The notes beneath the pieces are model-generated. The model saw only the letters and a list, made by a program, of their open reading frames with translations, was not told where the DNA came from and ran no database searches. This document shows, piece by piece, positions 36,381-44,564 of a DNA stretch of 64,000 bases. The stretch lies in assembly GCA_001796335.1 (NCBI GenBank), contig MGMF01000026.1:124001-188000 (forward strand). Direction: 5' to 3'. This DNA comes from Chloroflexi bacterium GWB2_49_20. Its GTDB lineage: Bacteria; Chloroflexota; Anaerolineae; Anaerolineales; Villigracilaceae. How positions within the stretch are numbered: the first letter of the stretch is position 1; the number at the start of each line of letters is the position of its first letter. The position numbers were made by a program, and so were the translations under genes.

Positions 36381-36618
36381 CACTATTGCATTATTTAATA
36401 ATCACTTTGCACTGTTCACTAATTTTCAAATCATTTTTTCAAGCATACTTGTTGCGATAATGGGGCAAATGGGTGACCTAATGGGCTCTATGTTCAAGAG
36501 ACTAGCAGGGAAGAAAGATTCTAGTACTATTATTCCCGGCCAAGGCGGTTTTCTAGATAAGCTTGATGGACTTATTTTTACTTCAACTTCTATTTTCATA
36601 CTACTTATAGCTCAATAG
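36381..36618 (+). pseudogene. cdsA-like gene, right fragment after IS21 insertion
   Basis: The open frame encodes FSSILVAIMGQMGDLMGSMF, then KRLAGKKDSSTIIPGQGGFLDKLDG. This is the C-terminal signature of CDP-diacylglycerol synthases (SxxKRxxxxKDxxxxxPGHGGxxDRxD), with Gln in place of His and Lys in place of Arg. A final membrane segment (IFTSTSIFILLIAQ) ends the protein. It is the continuation of the fragment at 33600-33916, separated from it by the IS element. Confidence 0.75.
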
Positions 36619-36752
36619 ATGATTTGAAACACACACATCCTGCTACGTAAATCCTAATTTTGGGCAAAATTCCTACAATAATTCATTAGATTCAATCTTA
36701 AAATCAATCTGTTATTCTTAGCCATGCAAGAAAAATTTTTCCGATTGTGTGT

Positions 36753-36786
36753 ATCCCTCCCCGAAGGATTCATGGCAGGGATTTTT
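36753..36786 (+). terminator. Possible rho-independent terminator
   Basis: ATCCCT and AGGGAT pair across an 18-base loop, followed by TTTTT. The stem is short. It lies downstream of the cdsA-like fragment. Confidence 0.4.
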
Positions 36787-36908
36787 CTATTTCCAATCGT
36801 ATGGTTTGAAACATTGATCAAAATGAAATAATGTCAACATAGTAAAGTTTCATTGGGATTCTAGAAAAAAGATCAACTACCAATCACCTACTTTCATAAT
36901 ACACGAAA

Positions 36909-36936
36909 AAACCGAGCAAACTGTCTGCCCGGTTTG
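36909..36936. terminator. Possible terminator hairpin
   Basis: AACCGAGCA and TGCCCGGTT pair with one mismatch. An A-run flanks the left side, so it could serve the minus strand; the plus-strand T-tract is weak. Confidence 0.35.
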
Positions 36937-37162
36937 ATTTAATCAAGGACTTTAATCATTGGAGGTCTGTAACTGACGTATTTGCCGAAAGCGACTGTCA
37001 CGAGTAACCTAAGCGAAAGACATGTTAATATCAAATTTATGTCCAAATTGCATATTTTTAATTTCAAAGCTGAACACAGAGTTGCCCAGAGCGGCATATA
37101 TCATGGATACGGGTATAAATTTAGGCCGGCTCTTCGAGCCCAGTATATAATAATATTAGATG

Positions 37163-37193
37163 AAGCGCCTTCAAGAGATGGAGGGCGCTTTTT
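37163..37193 (+). terminator. Rho-independent terminator
   Basis: AAGCGCC and GGCGCTT pair perfectly around a 14-base loop, followed by TTT. The stretch 36619-37309 holds this and the two weaker hairpins but no gene I can support. Confidence 0.55.
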
Positions 37194-37309
37194 GATTCTT
37201 ATGGCATAATTGCAGTTTATCAGAAATCCGGATAATTGATTCGCTGAATTGCTTTTTGCGATGTCACATTTAGATTCTACGTTCGTTTTTTTTCTGAGGT
37301 TGATTTTAT

Positions 37310-37846
37310 ATGCGTAATCGCTGGCTGATTTATTTAGTAGTGGGTATGGGTTTCGGATTTGCAGATTGGTATTTTCTCGATTTGTTGGCTTTGCTCAGTC
37401 AAAACCAATCCCTGAACGAGAATCTACTTCAAACACCTGAGTACATTCATATACTGATTTTGACGGTCTTGGTCATTTCAAACTATGGAATCTGGCTTAT
37501 ACCGGTAATCCCGACTGCTATCTACGAAATGAAACGCTCGCATTCACTGCTTAGGGCTGCAATATCAGCAGTCATAGTTTGGAGTGCAGCGATGTTGAGT
37601 TACTACGCCTACTATGCTTTTTTGCTCTTGTATGTTGGTCTACCAAATTTGAATTTTATGTTATTCTCAAACCGCCAATCTACAACATATTGGGCAGACT
37701 TGTGGCCTCCGTTCCGGAGAGTTATTCTGGTTCAATTCGTTGAATGGATCGGGATAGCGGTGATAGGTGGGATGATAGTAGGAACGTTGAGCGCATATGT
37801 TTACCAACAGATATCGAAGAAACGCAAACAAAGAGGGGCTTTTTGA
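37310..37846 (+). CDS. Four-helix membrane protein of unknown function
   Basis: A 178-residue protein with four predicted membrane segments: residues about 6-29 (IYLVVGMGFGFADWYFLDLL), 47-70 (HILILTVLVISNYGIWLIPV), 83-108 (AISAVIVWSAAMLSYYAYYA) and 139-164 (FVEWIGIAVIGGMIVGTLSA). A basic C-terminal tail (SKKRKQRG) is probably cytoplasmic. GAGGT precedes the ATG. No family is recognised. It stands alone between the IS-disrupted cdsA-like gene and the recombinases, so context gives no role. Confidence 0.6.
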   Translation: MRNRWLIYLVVGMGFGFADWYFLDLLALLSQNQSLNENLLQTPEYIHILILTVLVISNYGIWLIPVIPTAIYEMKRSHSLLRAAISAVIVWSAAMLSYYAYYAFLLLYVGLPNLNFMLFSNRQSTTYWADLWPPFRRVILVQFVEWIGIAVIGGMIVGTLSAYVYQQISKKRKQRGAF

Positions 37847-37943
37847 TCCATTAACTTTGGCGCTATTTCGAGGACAGCCCAACAATCGCTTGCGCCGTCG
37901 CCATTTCTGAGTCAATCCTCAGATAATTACACTCACATCTCCT

Positions 37944-38001
37944 GCGCGGACCGAGTCGTATATTCGGGTATAAGTTCCGACCTGTGTAACTCGGTCCGCG
38001 C
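37944..38001. repeat. 13-bp perfect inverted repeat, long stem-loop
   Basis: GCGCGGACCGAGT (37944-37956) and ACTCGGTCCGCGC (37989-38001) are perfect complements around a 32-base loop. There is no T-tract. The element is GC-rich in an AT-rich gap (37847-38220) that otherwise shows nothing. It could be a structured RNA, a mobile-element end pair or a protein-binding site. Confidence 0.5.
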
Positions 38002-38220
38002 TAGAACATTTCTATAATAGTTGAAGAAGGATAAGTCGGATTCACAGTGCGAAAACTCTTGCAAACATTCATTACTACACTTTAATTTTCGACCTATTAA
38101 GCAACTAAATTGGGGATCAAGCATTTAGTTGGTCAATCGTATGCTCGCGTTCTTTCACTAAGTCGTCAAAAGTCACACATTAAAAACGTACTTTGACCTA
38201 ATCTAAGATTTTCAAGCTAC

Positions 38221-39171
38221 TTACAACCCCGCATTGTCCACAGGACCAGCCCGCCGATGAGCAATCTCTGTATCCTGATTTGTTTGCTTCAAGTAGCGCT
38301 GTAAAACAGTAATCCCCTCATGCCCCATTAATTTTGCTAGAGTATAAAGATCAGTTCCATTCCGGAGCATCGAGAGAGCAAAAGCACGGCGAAAATCGTG
38401 GGGAGTAGGTTTATCCACACTGGCTTCATGTGCTCTTCGAGTTAAAATTTGTCGTAATCCATCATACCCCAAACGCTCAGAACTGAAGCGTGGGTGAGTG
38501 ACCCATAGAGCTGAATTGTCATCCTTGCGGTGTCTAAGGTAGCGCCTAAGGGCTCGCTTTGATTGCCTACCAATATAAACGGTGCGTGGTTTGCGCCCTT
38601 TACCCTGCCTAATAAGAATGTCCCCATGGATAAGATCAATATCATCCATGTTTATAGTTAAGAACTCATTTGCTCTGGCACCTGTGTCAAGCAAGAAAAG
38701 AAAAATCGCTATATCCCGAACTCCAGTGAAAGAATTAGGAGGACAAACTTTTATCATCTGAGTTACTGTCTCAAACGATACTGGTTCCAGTGGTTCGGTT
38801 GGTACTTTAGGTGCTTTAACTCTATGGATAGGATTTGTCCAATTCCCCGGATCGACCTCATTTTCGTACCAATATAAAAAAGCCCTTAGAGTACGAAACG
38901 CGGCAAGTTTTCCACCTGGATTATGGCCTTTCTCTTCCAAGAAAAGAAGGTATTGGCGGATAAGAGTTGGAGTAATTTGAGTAATGTTTTTTACAGCTTG
39001 AGCTTCGCAGAAATTTGCAAACATTTTGAGTTTTATACGGTAGAAGGAAAACGTTCCACTAGCAACCCCGCCAGCTTTTCGGTCAATCAAAAAGGCTTCC
39101 ATCCAAGTTTCCAGGTAATCATCAACGTTAGAAACTTGAATAGTCCTCCGGCTCTCGATTTTTACTGACAT
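38221..39171 (-). CDS. Tyrosine recombinase/integrase, first of a divergent pair
   Basis: About 316 residues from the ATG at 39171. The N-terminal SAM-like core-binding domain (AFLIDRKAGGVASGTFSFYR) is followed by the catalytic domain: Arg in DTGARANEFL near residue 165, HDFRRAF (His-x-x-Arg) near residue 262, LMGHEGI, and the nucleophile Tyr in TVLQRYLKQT. All catalytic residues are present, so the enzyme looks active. It is a close paralogue of the divergent gene at 39442, with near-identical C-termini. A conserved leader hairpin spanning its ribosome-binding site precedes the start. It probably integrates or excises an element at the tRNA-Leu site between the two genes. Confidence 0.88.
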   Translation of the reverse strand: MSVKIESRRTIQVSNVDDYLETWMEAFLIDRKAGGVASGTFSFYRIKLKMFANFCEAQAVKNITQITPTLIRQYLLFLEEKGHNPGGKLAAFRTLRAFLYWYENEVDPGNWTNPIHRVKAPKVPTEPLEPVSFETVTQMIKVCPPNSFTGVRDIAIFLFLLDTGARANEFLTINMDDIDLIHGDILIRQGKGRKPRTVYIGRQSKRALRRYLRHRKDDNSALWVTHPRFSSERLGYDGLRQILTRRAHEASVDKPTPHDFRRAFALSMLRNGTDLYTLAKLMGHEGITVLQRYLKQTNQDTEIAHRRAGPVDNAGL

Positions 39172-39172
39172 A

Positions 39173-39201
39173 CGGCACACTCCTTTGTTTTTTGTGTGCC
39201 G
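39173..39201 (-). promoter_or_regulatory. Leader hairpin over the ribosome-binding site of recombinase 1
   Basis: CGGCACAC and GTGTGCCG flank the minus-strand AAAGGA ribosome-binding sequence, and the ATG follows one base later. The same dyad precedes the divergent recombinase. It could be a translational switch or a protein-binding site. Confidence 0.6.
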
Positions 39202-39206
39202 AATCA

Positions 39207-39264
39207 CCCCATATATATAGAGTAAAACGCCATAATATCGCCATGTAATCTATATATGGGGGTA
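39207..39264. repeat. att-like module 1 (CCCCATATATAT ... ATATGGGGGTA)
   Basis: CCCCATATATAT at 39207-39218 and ATATGGGGGTA at 39254-39264 form an inverted pair. An equivalent module lies exactly 150 bases to the right with the same internal spacing. Each module sits beside the leader of one recombinase, so these are likely recombinase core- or arm-type sites. Confidence 0.55.
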
Positions 39265-39308
39265 TAGTTATTAAGCCAAAAACGACGAAAAAGTGGCTTA
39301 ACCGATGT

Positions 39309-39361
39309 ACTTAAAATCCACCGGCCGCAAGGCTGTGAGGGTTCGACCCCCTCTCGCCCCA
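39309..39361 (+). tRNA. 3' end of a tRNA-Leu(TAA) gene (fragment)
   Basis: From the anticodon loop on (CTTAAAATCC) the sequence has the class II variable arm (CCGGCCGCAAGG), the T-arm GAGGGTTCGACCCCCTC and an acceptor strand TCGCCCC plus discriminator A. The 5' half is absent: bases before the loop do not pair with the anticodon stem and no GGGGCGA acceptor strand lies upstream. This is the typical tRNA tail left or carried by an integrase attachment site. Confidence 0.75.
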
Positions 39362-39414
39362 TATATATGGATTATACTAGGTAAAATCCGGCAAACCACC
39401 CAGATATGGGGGTA
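39357..39414. repeat. att-like module 2 (CCCCATATATAT ... ATATGGGGGTA)
   Basis: CCCCATATATAT at 39357-39368 overlaps the end of the tRNA-Leu tail, and ATATGGGGGTA follows at 39404-39414. Spacing is identical to module 1. The interior is only partly similar (GTAAAA present in both). Confidence 0.55.
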
Positions 39415-39416
39415 CT

Positions 39417-39440
39417 CGGCACACTAAAAGGAGTGTGCCG
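39417..39440 (+). promoter_or_regulatory. Leader hairpin over the ribosome-binding site of recombinase 2
   Basis: CGGCACAC, eight bases (TAAAAGGA), then GTGTGCCG form a perfect 8-bp stem. The loop and stem edge contain AAAGGAG, the ribosome-binding site, and the ATG is at 39442. It mirrors the leader of the divergent gene. Confidence 0.6.
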
Positions 39441-39441
39441 A

Positions 39442-40404
39442 ATGCTTTTAACAACCGAGACCCAGAGGACTATTAAGAATTCTGTGTGTGAAGAATACCT
39501 TTGGACATGGGCGGAAGCTTTCTTGAATGACCGAAAGTCCCGCGGAGCTGCAGAAGGAACGATCTACTTTTACAGCATGAAGCTTAAACTTTTCTTTAAT
39601 TATTGTGAAGCCTTTGCGATCGAGCGCATATCTCAAATAACAACTCCCTTCATTCGTCAATATATGCTTTCCCTGGAAGAAGCCGGCCATAATCCTGGTG
39701 GACGGCACGCGGCATTTCGTGTCCTGCATGCCTTCCTGAACTGGTTTGAAGTCGAAGCCGAGATGGACGGTTGGGTAAACCCCATCCATAAATTAAAAGC
39801 TCCCAGGGTCCCGACCGAACCTTTGGAACCTGTCTCGGAACTAACGGTTGTCCAAATGGTAAAAGCCTGCAAAAGAAATACGTTTACTGGAGATCGGGAC
39901 GCGGCAATTTTGCTTTGCCTGATAGATACAGGTGCCAGGGCTAATGAATTCCTTAATATTGACATGGAAGATATCAATCAGGCAATTGGGGATATTCTCA
40001 TCCGAAAAGGGAAGGGGAGTAAACCACGTCATGTTTACCTCGGCAAGCATTCCCGGCGCGCATTGAGAAAATATCTAAAACATCGCAAAGATGATAACCC
40101 AGCCCTGTGGGTGACTCTGCCACGCTTTGGATCGGAGCGAATTAGGTATGGCGGACTGCGGGAAGTGCTTCGTCGTAGGGCAGTGGATGCGAAGGTTGAA
40201 GAACCAACCCCACATGATTTCCGCAGGGCATTTGCCTTATCCATGCTCCGGAATGGAACGGATCTTTATACTCTGGCAAAATTGATGGGGCATGAGGGGA
40301 TCACTGTACTTCAGAGGTACCTGAAACAAACCTACCAGGATACAGAAGCTGCTCACCGACGTGCAGGTCCAGTGGATAATTCTGATTCATTGCGGTTTGT
40401 TTAG
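39442..40404 (+). CDS. Tyrosine recombinase/integrase, second of a divergent pair
   Basis: About 320 residues from the ATG at 39442. The layout is the same as the divergent gene: core-binding N-domain (AFLNDRKSRGAAEGTIYFYS), Arg in DTGARANEFLNIDME, PTPHDFRRAFALSMLRNGTD, LMGHEGITVLQRYLKQT with the tyrosine nucleophile, and the AHRRAGPVDN tail. The C-terminal 60 residues are nearly identical to the first copy while the N-terminal DNA-binding halves differ more, so both may act on related but not identical sites. All catalytic residues are present. Duplication, or two related elements in one attachment region, would explain the arrangement. Confidence 0.88.
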   Translation: MLLTTETQRTIKNSVCEEYLWTWAEAFLNDRKSRGAAEGTIYFYSMKLKLFFNYCEAFAIERISQITTPFIRQYMLSLEEAGHNPGGRHAAFRVLHAFLNWFEVEAEMDGWVNPIHKLKAPRVPTEPLEPVSELTVVQMVKACKRNTFTGDRDAAILLCLIDTGARANEFLNIDMEDINQAIGDILIRKGKGSKPRHVYLGKHSRRALRKYLKHRKDDNPALWVTLPRFGSERIRYGGLREVLRRRAVDAKVEEPTPHDFRRAFALSMLRNGTDLYTLAKLMGHEGITVLQRYLKQTYQDTEAAHRRAGPVDNSDSLRFV

Positions 40405-40964
40405 AATGATATTTAACTCTCAACCAAGGGGATATTTTTAAATACACATTTAGTTTAAGCCCTTTTGAAGTTTCACATGTTTTAATGCTCTAAACATAAT
40501 TTGCAAGCGCTATTGAGTGTTAAATTAAACTAATAACAGGTAAAGAGTCTTTTGGCAAACAGATCTTTTTGCCCCATTTCCTTTGACGACATACAATTGA
40601 CCCACGATTCTTTCGCGAAACAGATTATTAAACAATCAAATTTCCAGATTTTGTGGGTAGCATGATGTTCCCATAAACTTTAGATTTAATTAGTAAAGTC
40701 GAAATCTGAATTTAATAATCAATATTTCCTGCTTCTTCGACACCTCGCAATATTGTTTGGAACTTGTTGTGGTCAACAAATTTGAGGTCCGGGTTGCGGG
40801 AAAAAGATATCAGCTTTATACTGAATACACACTGAGGGAATCTGAGTGATATTAATTGCACTCTTGAATAACACTGTTATTCAATGATAGGTAATGTCTG
40901 AAGGTGGATTGTAAATATTAACGTTACCAAAAATTTAGAAAAATTACAGGGAGAAGTTCTAATT
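40405..40964. other. Intergenic stretch with nothing recognised
   Basis: About 560 AT-rich bases after the second recombinase. I see no open frame with a ribosome-binding site, no RNA gene and no strong repeat. Confidence 0.5.
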
Positions 40965-41725
40965 ATGAGATTGATTAAGACTTGTCTGAACCCAAAGACC
41001 AAAAGCACAGCAGAAAAGAGGTTATTTCAGGAATTTCAGAAAAATAACTGGTCGGATACAATTCGCCTGCACTCATTGGAATTACCGGAACACGAATATA
41101 AAGGAATAGGAGAACTGGATTTTATTCGTTTCTCCACAGGGAATGTTTGCTCTGGAGGTGAAGGGAGGCCGAATTTCCTGTCAGGACGGAATATGGAAGT
41201 ATGAAGACCGCTGGGGGAACAAACACTCGAGCAGTGAAGGTCCTTTCCAACAAGTTAGATCAGGTATGTTCAGCTTATGGGAAAGGGTTAATGCCAAAAA
41301 CCAATCGTCAAAATTAAAAGACATCATCATGGGCTATGGAGTGGTCTTCCCGGATGTGGATTTCGAGGTGCAGGGAGAAGGATGGAATCAGGAACTCGTG
41401 CTCGATAGAATTAAGTGGACTGAAAAAGGAGTGGATGTCTATTCTAGGGAAAATCGCCGAAGACTTGAACGTAACCTCCCAGCTGGAATAATATTGTTGG
41501 AGTTTCATGATGCTTTTATAGTTTCTGTGGACTACGCCAAAGCAATTGAAATAAAGAATCTAATCCTAGATACAGAATGGGATATTGTTGTTATTGATGA
41601 AGCCCATCAAGTTGGTAAACCTCATCAATCCCAACCAAATGTAAAAATCAAAAAGGATCGCTGGTACCTCGCTGTTGACCTTTCGAAATCATTGAAAGTA
41701 AAACATCTTATAACCCGCAAGGGTA
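40965..41725 (+). pseudogene. Decayed NERD-domain / helicase relic
   Basis: The first frame (ATG 40965, AGGGAG upstream) encodes the start of a NERD nuclease-related domain ending GIGELDFIRFSTGN. A frameshift near 41143 moves to the next frame, which continues FALEVKGGRISCQDGIWKYE, with the NERD motif. After about 100 residues the frame becomes helicase-like: RNLPAGIILLEFHDAFIVSV, then EWDIVVIDEAHQVGKPHQ (DEAH box), a segment typical of SNF2/DEAH helicases of BREX/DISARM type. No ATP-binding loop or second lobe is present. It appears to be a chimera of two broken defence genes. The frame runs into the opposite-strand aldo/keto reductase at 41726, so its end is artificial. Confidence 0.65.
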
Positions 41726-42682
41726 TCATGGACGTAGCAGATTCTCGATTTTCACCACCTCTTCCTTGCTGAGTTGAAGATTCGTTGCACCGATGACACC
41801 CTCAACTTGTTTTGCACTGCGCGCTCCCACGATCGCGGCTGTAACTGCAGGGTGAAGAAGCGTCCATGCGATCGCTACCTCTCCCGGTGAACGTCCATGT
41901 TGCACTCCGATCACCCTTAGGCATTCAACCAGTGCAAGATTATGGGTGAGTTTGGGTTCATTAAACTCGGGATCGCGTTTCCGCCAGTCATTATCCGGGA
42001 GATTCGCAGCTCGTTCTCGTGTCATCGCGCCTGTGAGCAGTCCCGAGAACATCGGTGAATAGACGATCACCCCGATGCCTTCCCTTTTACAAAACGGAAG
42101 TATCTCCGTCTCAATCTCCCTTCGTATCAATGAATATGGGGGCTGCAATGAGGTGATCGGCGCGATCGCTTGCGCGCGCTGCATTTGCTCCACATTGAAA
42201 TTGGAGACACCGATCCACCGTATTTTCCCCTCACGTTGAAGCTTGGCCAGAACTCCCCAAGTAGCATCGATCTCGGCTGGGACGTCCGTAGGCCAATGAA
42301 CCTGATAGAGGTCGATGGTATCCACCTGTAAACGTCGCAGGCTCTCCTCGCATTCGCGGCGGATGGAATCACCTTCAAGTACCTTGAAAATTTTGCCCTC
42401 CTGATCCCAACGCAGGCCGCATTTCGTAAAGATGTAAGGGCGAGGTCCAGACCAATCCTTCAGCGCACGTGCCACAATCTCTTCAGAGTAGCCAAGTCCA
42501 TAAGCTGCTGCCGTGTCTATCCAGTTGATCCCAAGGTCTAGTGCGCGATGGATACCTTCAATGGAATCTTTATCCTCTTGCACACCCCATGCATATTCAT
42601 AGCCGGTGCCGCCAATAGCCCACGCGCCAAACCCGATGGTCGTGATTTGCAAATCAGAATTGCCAAGTCGTTCTTTTTTCAT
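41726..42682 (-). CDS. Aldo/keto reductase
   Basis: About 318 residues from the ATG at 42682 (MKKERLGNSDLQITTIGFGA). Family marks are GINWIDTAAAYGLGYSEEIV (Asp and Tyr of the catalytic tetrad near residues 50-58), PYIFTKCGLRWD (Lys), VDTIDLYQVHWP (His) and the late NADP-binding segment AIVGARSAKQVEGVIGATN. It reduces aldehydes or ketoses with NADPH. It is the last gene of the long minus-strand sugar operon, about 100 bases after the FGGY kinase, so it may process an aldehyde or ketose intermediate. The start chosen removes a 17-residue extension with no ribosome-binding site. Confidence 0.88.
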   Translation of the reverse strand: MKKERLGNSDLQITTIGFGAWAIGGTGYEYAWGVQEDKDSIEGIHRALDLGINWIDTAAAYGLGYSEEIVARALKDWSGPRPYIFTKCGLRWDQEGKIFKVLEGDSIRRECEESLRRLQVDTIDLYQVHWPTDVPAEIDATWGVLAKLQREGKIRWIGVSNFNVEQMQRAQAIAPITSLQPPYSLIRREIETEILPFCKREGIGVIVYSPMFSGLLTGAMTRERAANLPDNDWRKRDPEFNEPKLTHNLALVECLRVIGVQHGRSPGEVAIAWTLLHPAVTAAIVGARSAKQVEGVIGATNLQLSKEEVVKIENLLRP

Positions 42683-42779
42683 GGGATTACCCTCCAAGAT
42701 GATTGATAGAATTGGTCCGATTTTTAGGAGCAAAATTTACGTTGTGAAGATGCCATTCATTAACCACCAGTTTGGAATA

Positions 42780-44327
42780 TCAAACCCGAAAGAGATCATA
42801 AATTCGGCTGTTTACCTGCTGTAAAGCGGGATAAATTTCCCTGTAAATCTCGAACAATTCGGCATAGAAGGACGTCAACTTTAAGTTTGGTTCAAACAAC
42901 CTGCCTGGCTTATAAATTCGCTTTGCAGCTTCGGCCAAATTACTATAAACCCCAACACCCACGCCGGCCAGCATTGCGGCCCCGAGAGCAGTGGCTTCAT
43001 CGATCTCAAGCGTAATAACTGGGCGCCCAGACACATCCGCTTTATTCTGCATCCAGAACTCATTGCGCGCTCCGCCCCCGATCACAGTAATATGTTCAGC
43101 TTTTTGCCCCGCGCCTATCTCGAGAGCTTTCAGCATATCCAGAAAAGCATAATCCAGGCCTTCAACCATTGCCCGCACCATATCAGCTTTTTGGGTGGTG
43201 TCATTCAGACCCAGGAATGCACCAAGTGAACGTGGATCTAAATTCGGGCAGGCTGTACCATTGAAATGTGGCAGGAAGAAGATGCCGTTGGCTCCGGGCG
43301 GCGCGCTTCGCGCCTCATCCATAAGATTTGACCAAACATTCCCCAAGTCAGCTTGTGCTTGTCTCTGGGCTTCTAATCCGATCTGGTCTTTGTACCATTC
43401 CAGCATACTTGCAGCGGTCCCCCCGGCCCAGATGCAATAAGTGTCTGGGGCTGAATGCGCTTCTACCGTAAGTCCTAATCTACGTATTTCAGGTGTCCAT
43501 TGCGGTGCAGTCGTAGGTGTGATTACCAGTTCCCAGGTTCCAGTGACATCCAGAAACATACCAGGCGAGATCGCTCCGGCTGCTAGCGCCCCGACCAGGT
43601 AATCATGCCCTCCCTGGTAAATTGGCGTACCAGGCGCAAGTCCGGTCTTCTCAGCCGCCCGGGGTGTAATTTCGCCGATAAATGATCCACTGGGTTGGGG
43701 TGTTGGTAGGAGGTCTTTTTCGAGTCCAGCAATTTTTAACATTTCGTCCGACCATGCTAAGGAGCGTTGATCGAACAAAAGAGTAGGTGATGCATCCGTG
43801 TAATCGGTGGAATATTTTCCAGTCAGCTTATAGTTAACGAAATCTTCAACAATTAGCCATTTATAAACTCGGCGCGCCAGTTCTGGCTCATTTTCCTTCA
43901 GCCACTGGAAGCGCAGGGCAGTGCTCCATATAAAGGGCTGCCAGCCGGAGATCTGAAAGGTCTGTTCCAGACCAACATTCTCCATCCATTGTTCAAATTG
44001 CGGCGTAGTCCGTGTACATAGCCAGTTTATAAAAGGATAAACTGGTTCACCATTTTCATCCAGAGGTACCGCATCTGCACCAAGGCCCGTAACCGTAGCC
44101 GCTATGATGCGATTCTGCGGTCCAATCTGACTCACTGCATCGCTTATCGCAGATGCAATCCCGTCCCAAATATGGTCGGGCAAATAAACCTGCCAGTTTG
44201 GGTGATCCGGGTCGTTTTTAATGCTTTCGGTCGGGTGACTGCCGCGTGAAATGACGTTGCCATCCAGATCAAATACCAAGGCTTTCATGCTCGTCGAGCC
44301 GACATCAATGCCAAGTAAGTAATCCAT
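42780..44327 (-). CDS. FGGY-family carbohydrate kinase (xylulokinase-like)
   Basis: A 515-residue sugar kinase. The N-terminal ATPase-fold strand MDYLLGIDVGSTSMKALVFD is followed by the substrate-binding block GLGADAVPLDENGEPVYP. The FGGY family region GTPIYQGGHDYLVGAL is near residue 240, and the C-terminal GGGARNEFWMQNKADVSGRPV adenosine block is near residue 415. It phosphorylates a sugar or polyol taken in by the ABC transporter encoded upstream. Length and layout suit xylulokinase-like members, but the substrate is not fixed. It lies 237 bases after the substrate-binding protein gene, with a large palindrome in the gap. Confidence 0.9.
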   Translation of the reverse strand: MDYLLGIDVGSTSMKALVFDLDGNVISRGSHPTESIKNDPDHPNWQVYLPDHIWDGIASAISDAVSQIGPQNRIIAATVTGLGADAVPLDENGEPVYPFINWLCTRTTPQFEQWMENVGLEQTFQISGWQPFIWSTALRFQWLKENEPELARRVYKWLIVEDFVNYKLTGKYSTDYTDASPTLLFDQRSLAWSDEMLKIAGLEKDLLPTPQPSGSFIGEITPRAAEKTGLAPGTPIYQGGHDYLVGALAAGAISPGMFLDVTGTWELVITPTTAPQWTPEIRRLGLTVEAHSAPDTYCIWAGGTAASMLEWYKDQIGLEAQRQAQADLGNVWSNLMDEARSAPPGANGIFFLPHFNGTACPNLDPRSLGAFLGLNDTTQKADMVRAMVEGLDYAFLDMLKALEIGAGQKAEHITVIGGGARNEFWMQNKADVSGRPVITLEIDEATALGAAMLAGVGVGVYSNLAEAAKRIYKPGRLFEPNLKLTSFYAELFEIYREIYPALQQVNSRIYDLFRV

Positions 44328-44500
44328 ACACTACCTCCGCGATTGATTAACCCGTGAGTCCACCCATCCCATGCCCTAGACCAGATAGCGCAAGAGAGTC
44401 TCGGGCTGGAGGAGGAAGAGAGCTTGTTTCCTATTCGCAACGCGGCTCACCAAGACCAGGTAGTTACACTGTAACCGGATTTCGTTGGTAGCCACCACAT

Positions 44501-44532
44501 GGGGCGGATAGCGGATATCCGCTATCCGCCCC
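44501..44532. repeat. Perfect 32-base palindrome
   Basis: GGGGCGGATAGCGGAT (44501-44516) is followed directly by its exact reverse complement, with no spacer. It lies between the substrate-binding protein gene and the kinase gene, where a processing or attenuation hairpin would make the binding protein more abundant than downstream products. There is no T-tract. A REP-like repeat is an alternative. The rest of the gap (44328-44564) shows nothing. Confidence 0.6.
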
Positions 44533-44564
44533 TACTAATAAACTCTTCTAACCAAGATCTAGTG

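Noticed and set aside
36381-36618. Independent small membrane protein
   Set aside because: The residues match the C-terminal signature of CdsA and the frame begins in the IS end, so it is the right half of a broken gene.
36982-37209. Open frame of 75 codons with ATG-like start between the cdsA-like relic and the membrane protein gene
   Set aside because: No ribosome-binding site and low-complexity composition; a terminator hairpin lies inside the frame, so it is not a plausible gene.
39309-39361. Complete tRNA-Leu gene
   Set aside because: The 5' acceptor strand, D-arm and 5' anticodon stem are missing; upstream bases do not pair, so only a 3' fragment is supported.
41143-41772. Intact 209-residue protein
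   Set aside because: It starts in the middle of a NERD domain whose first part is in another frame, and its 3' end runs antisense into the aldo/keto reductase gene.
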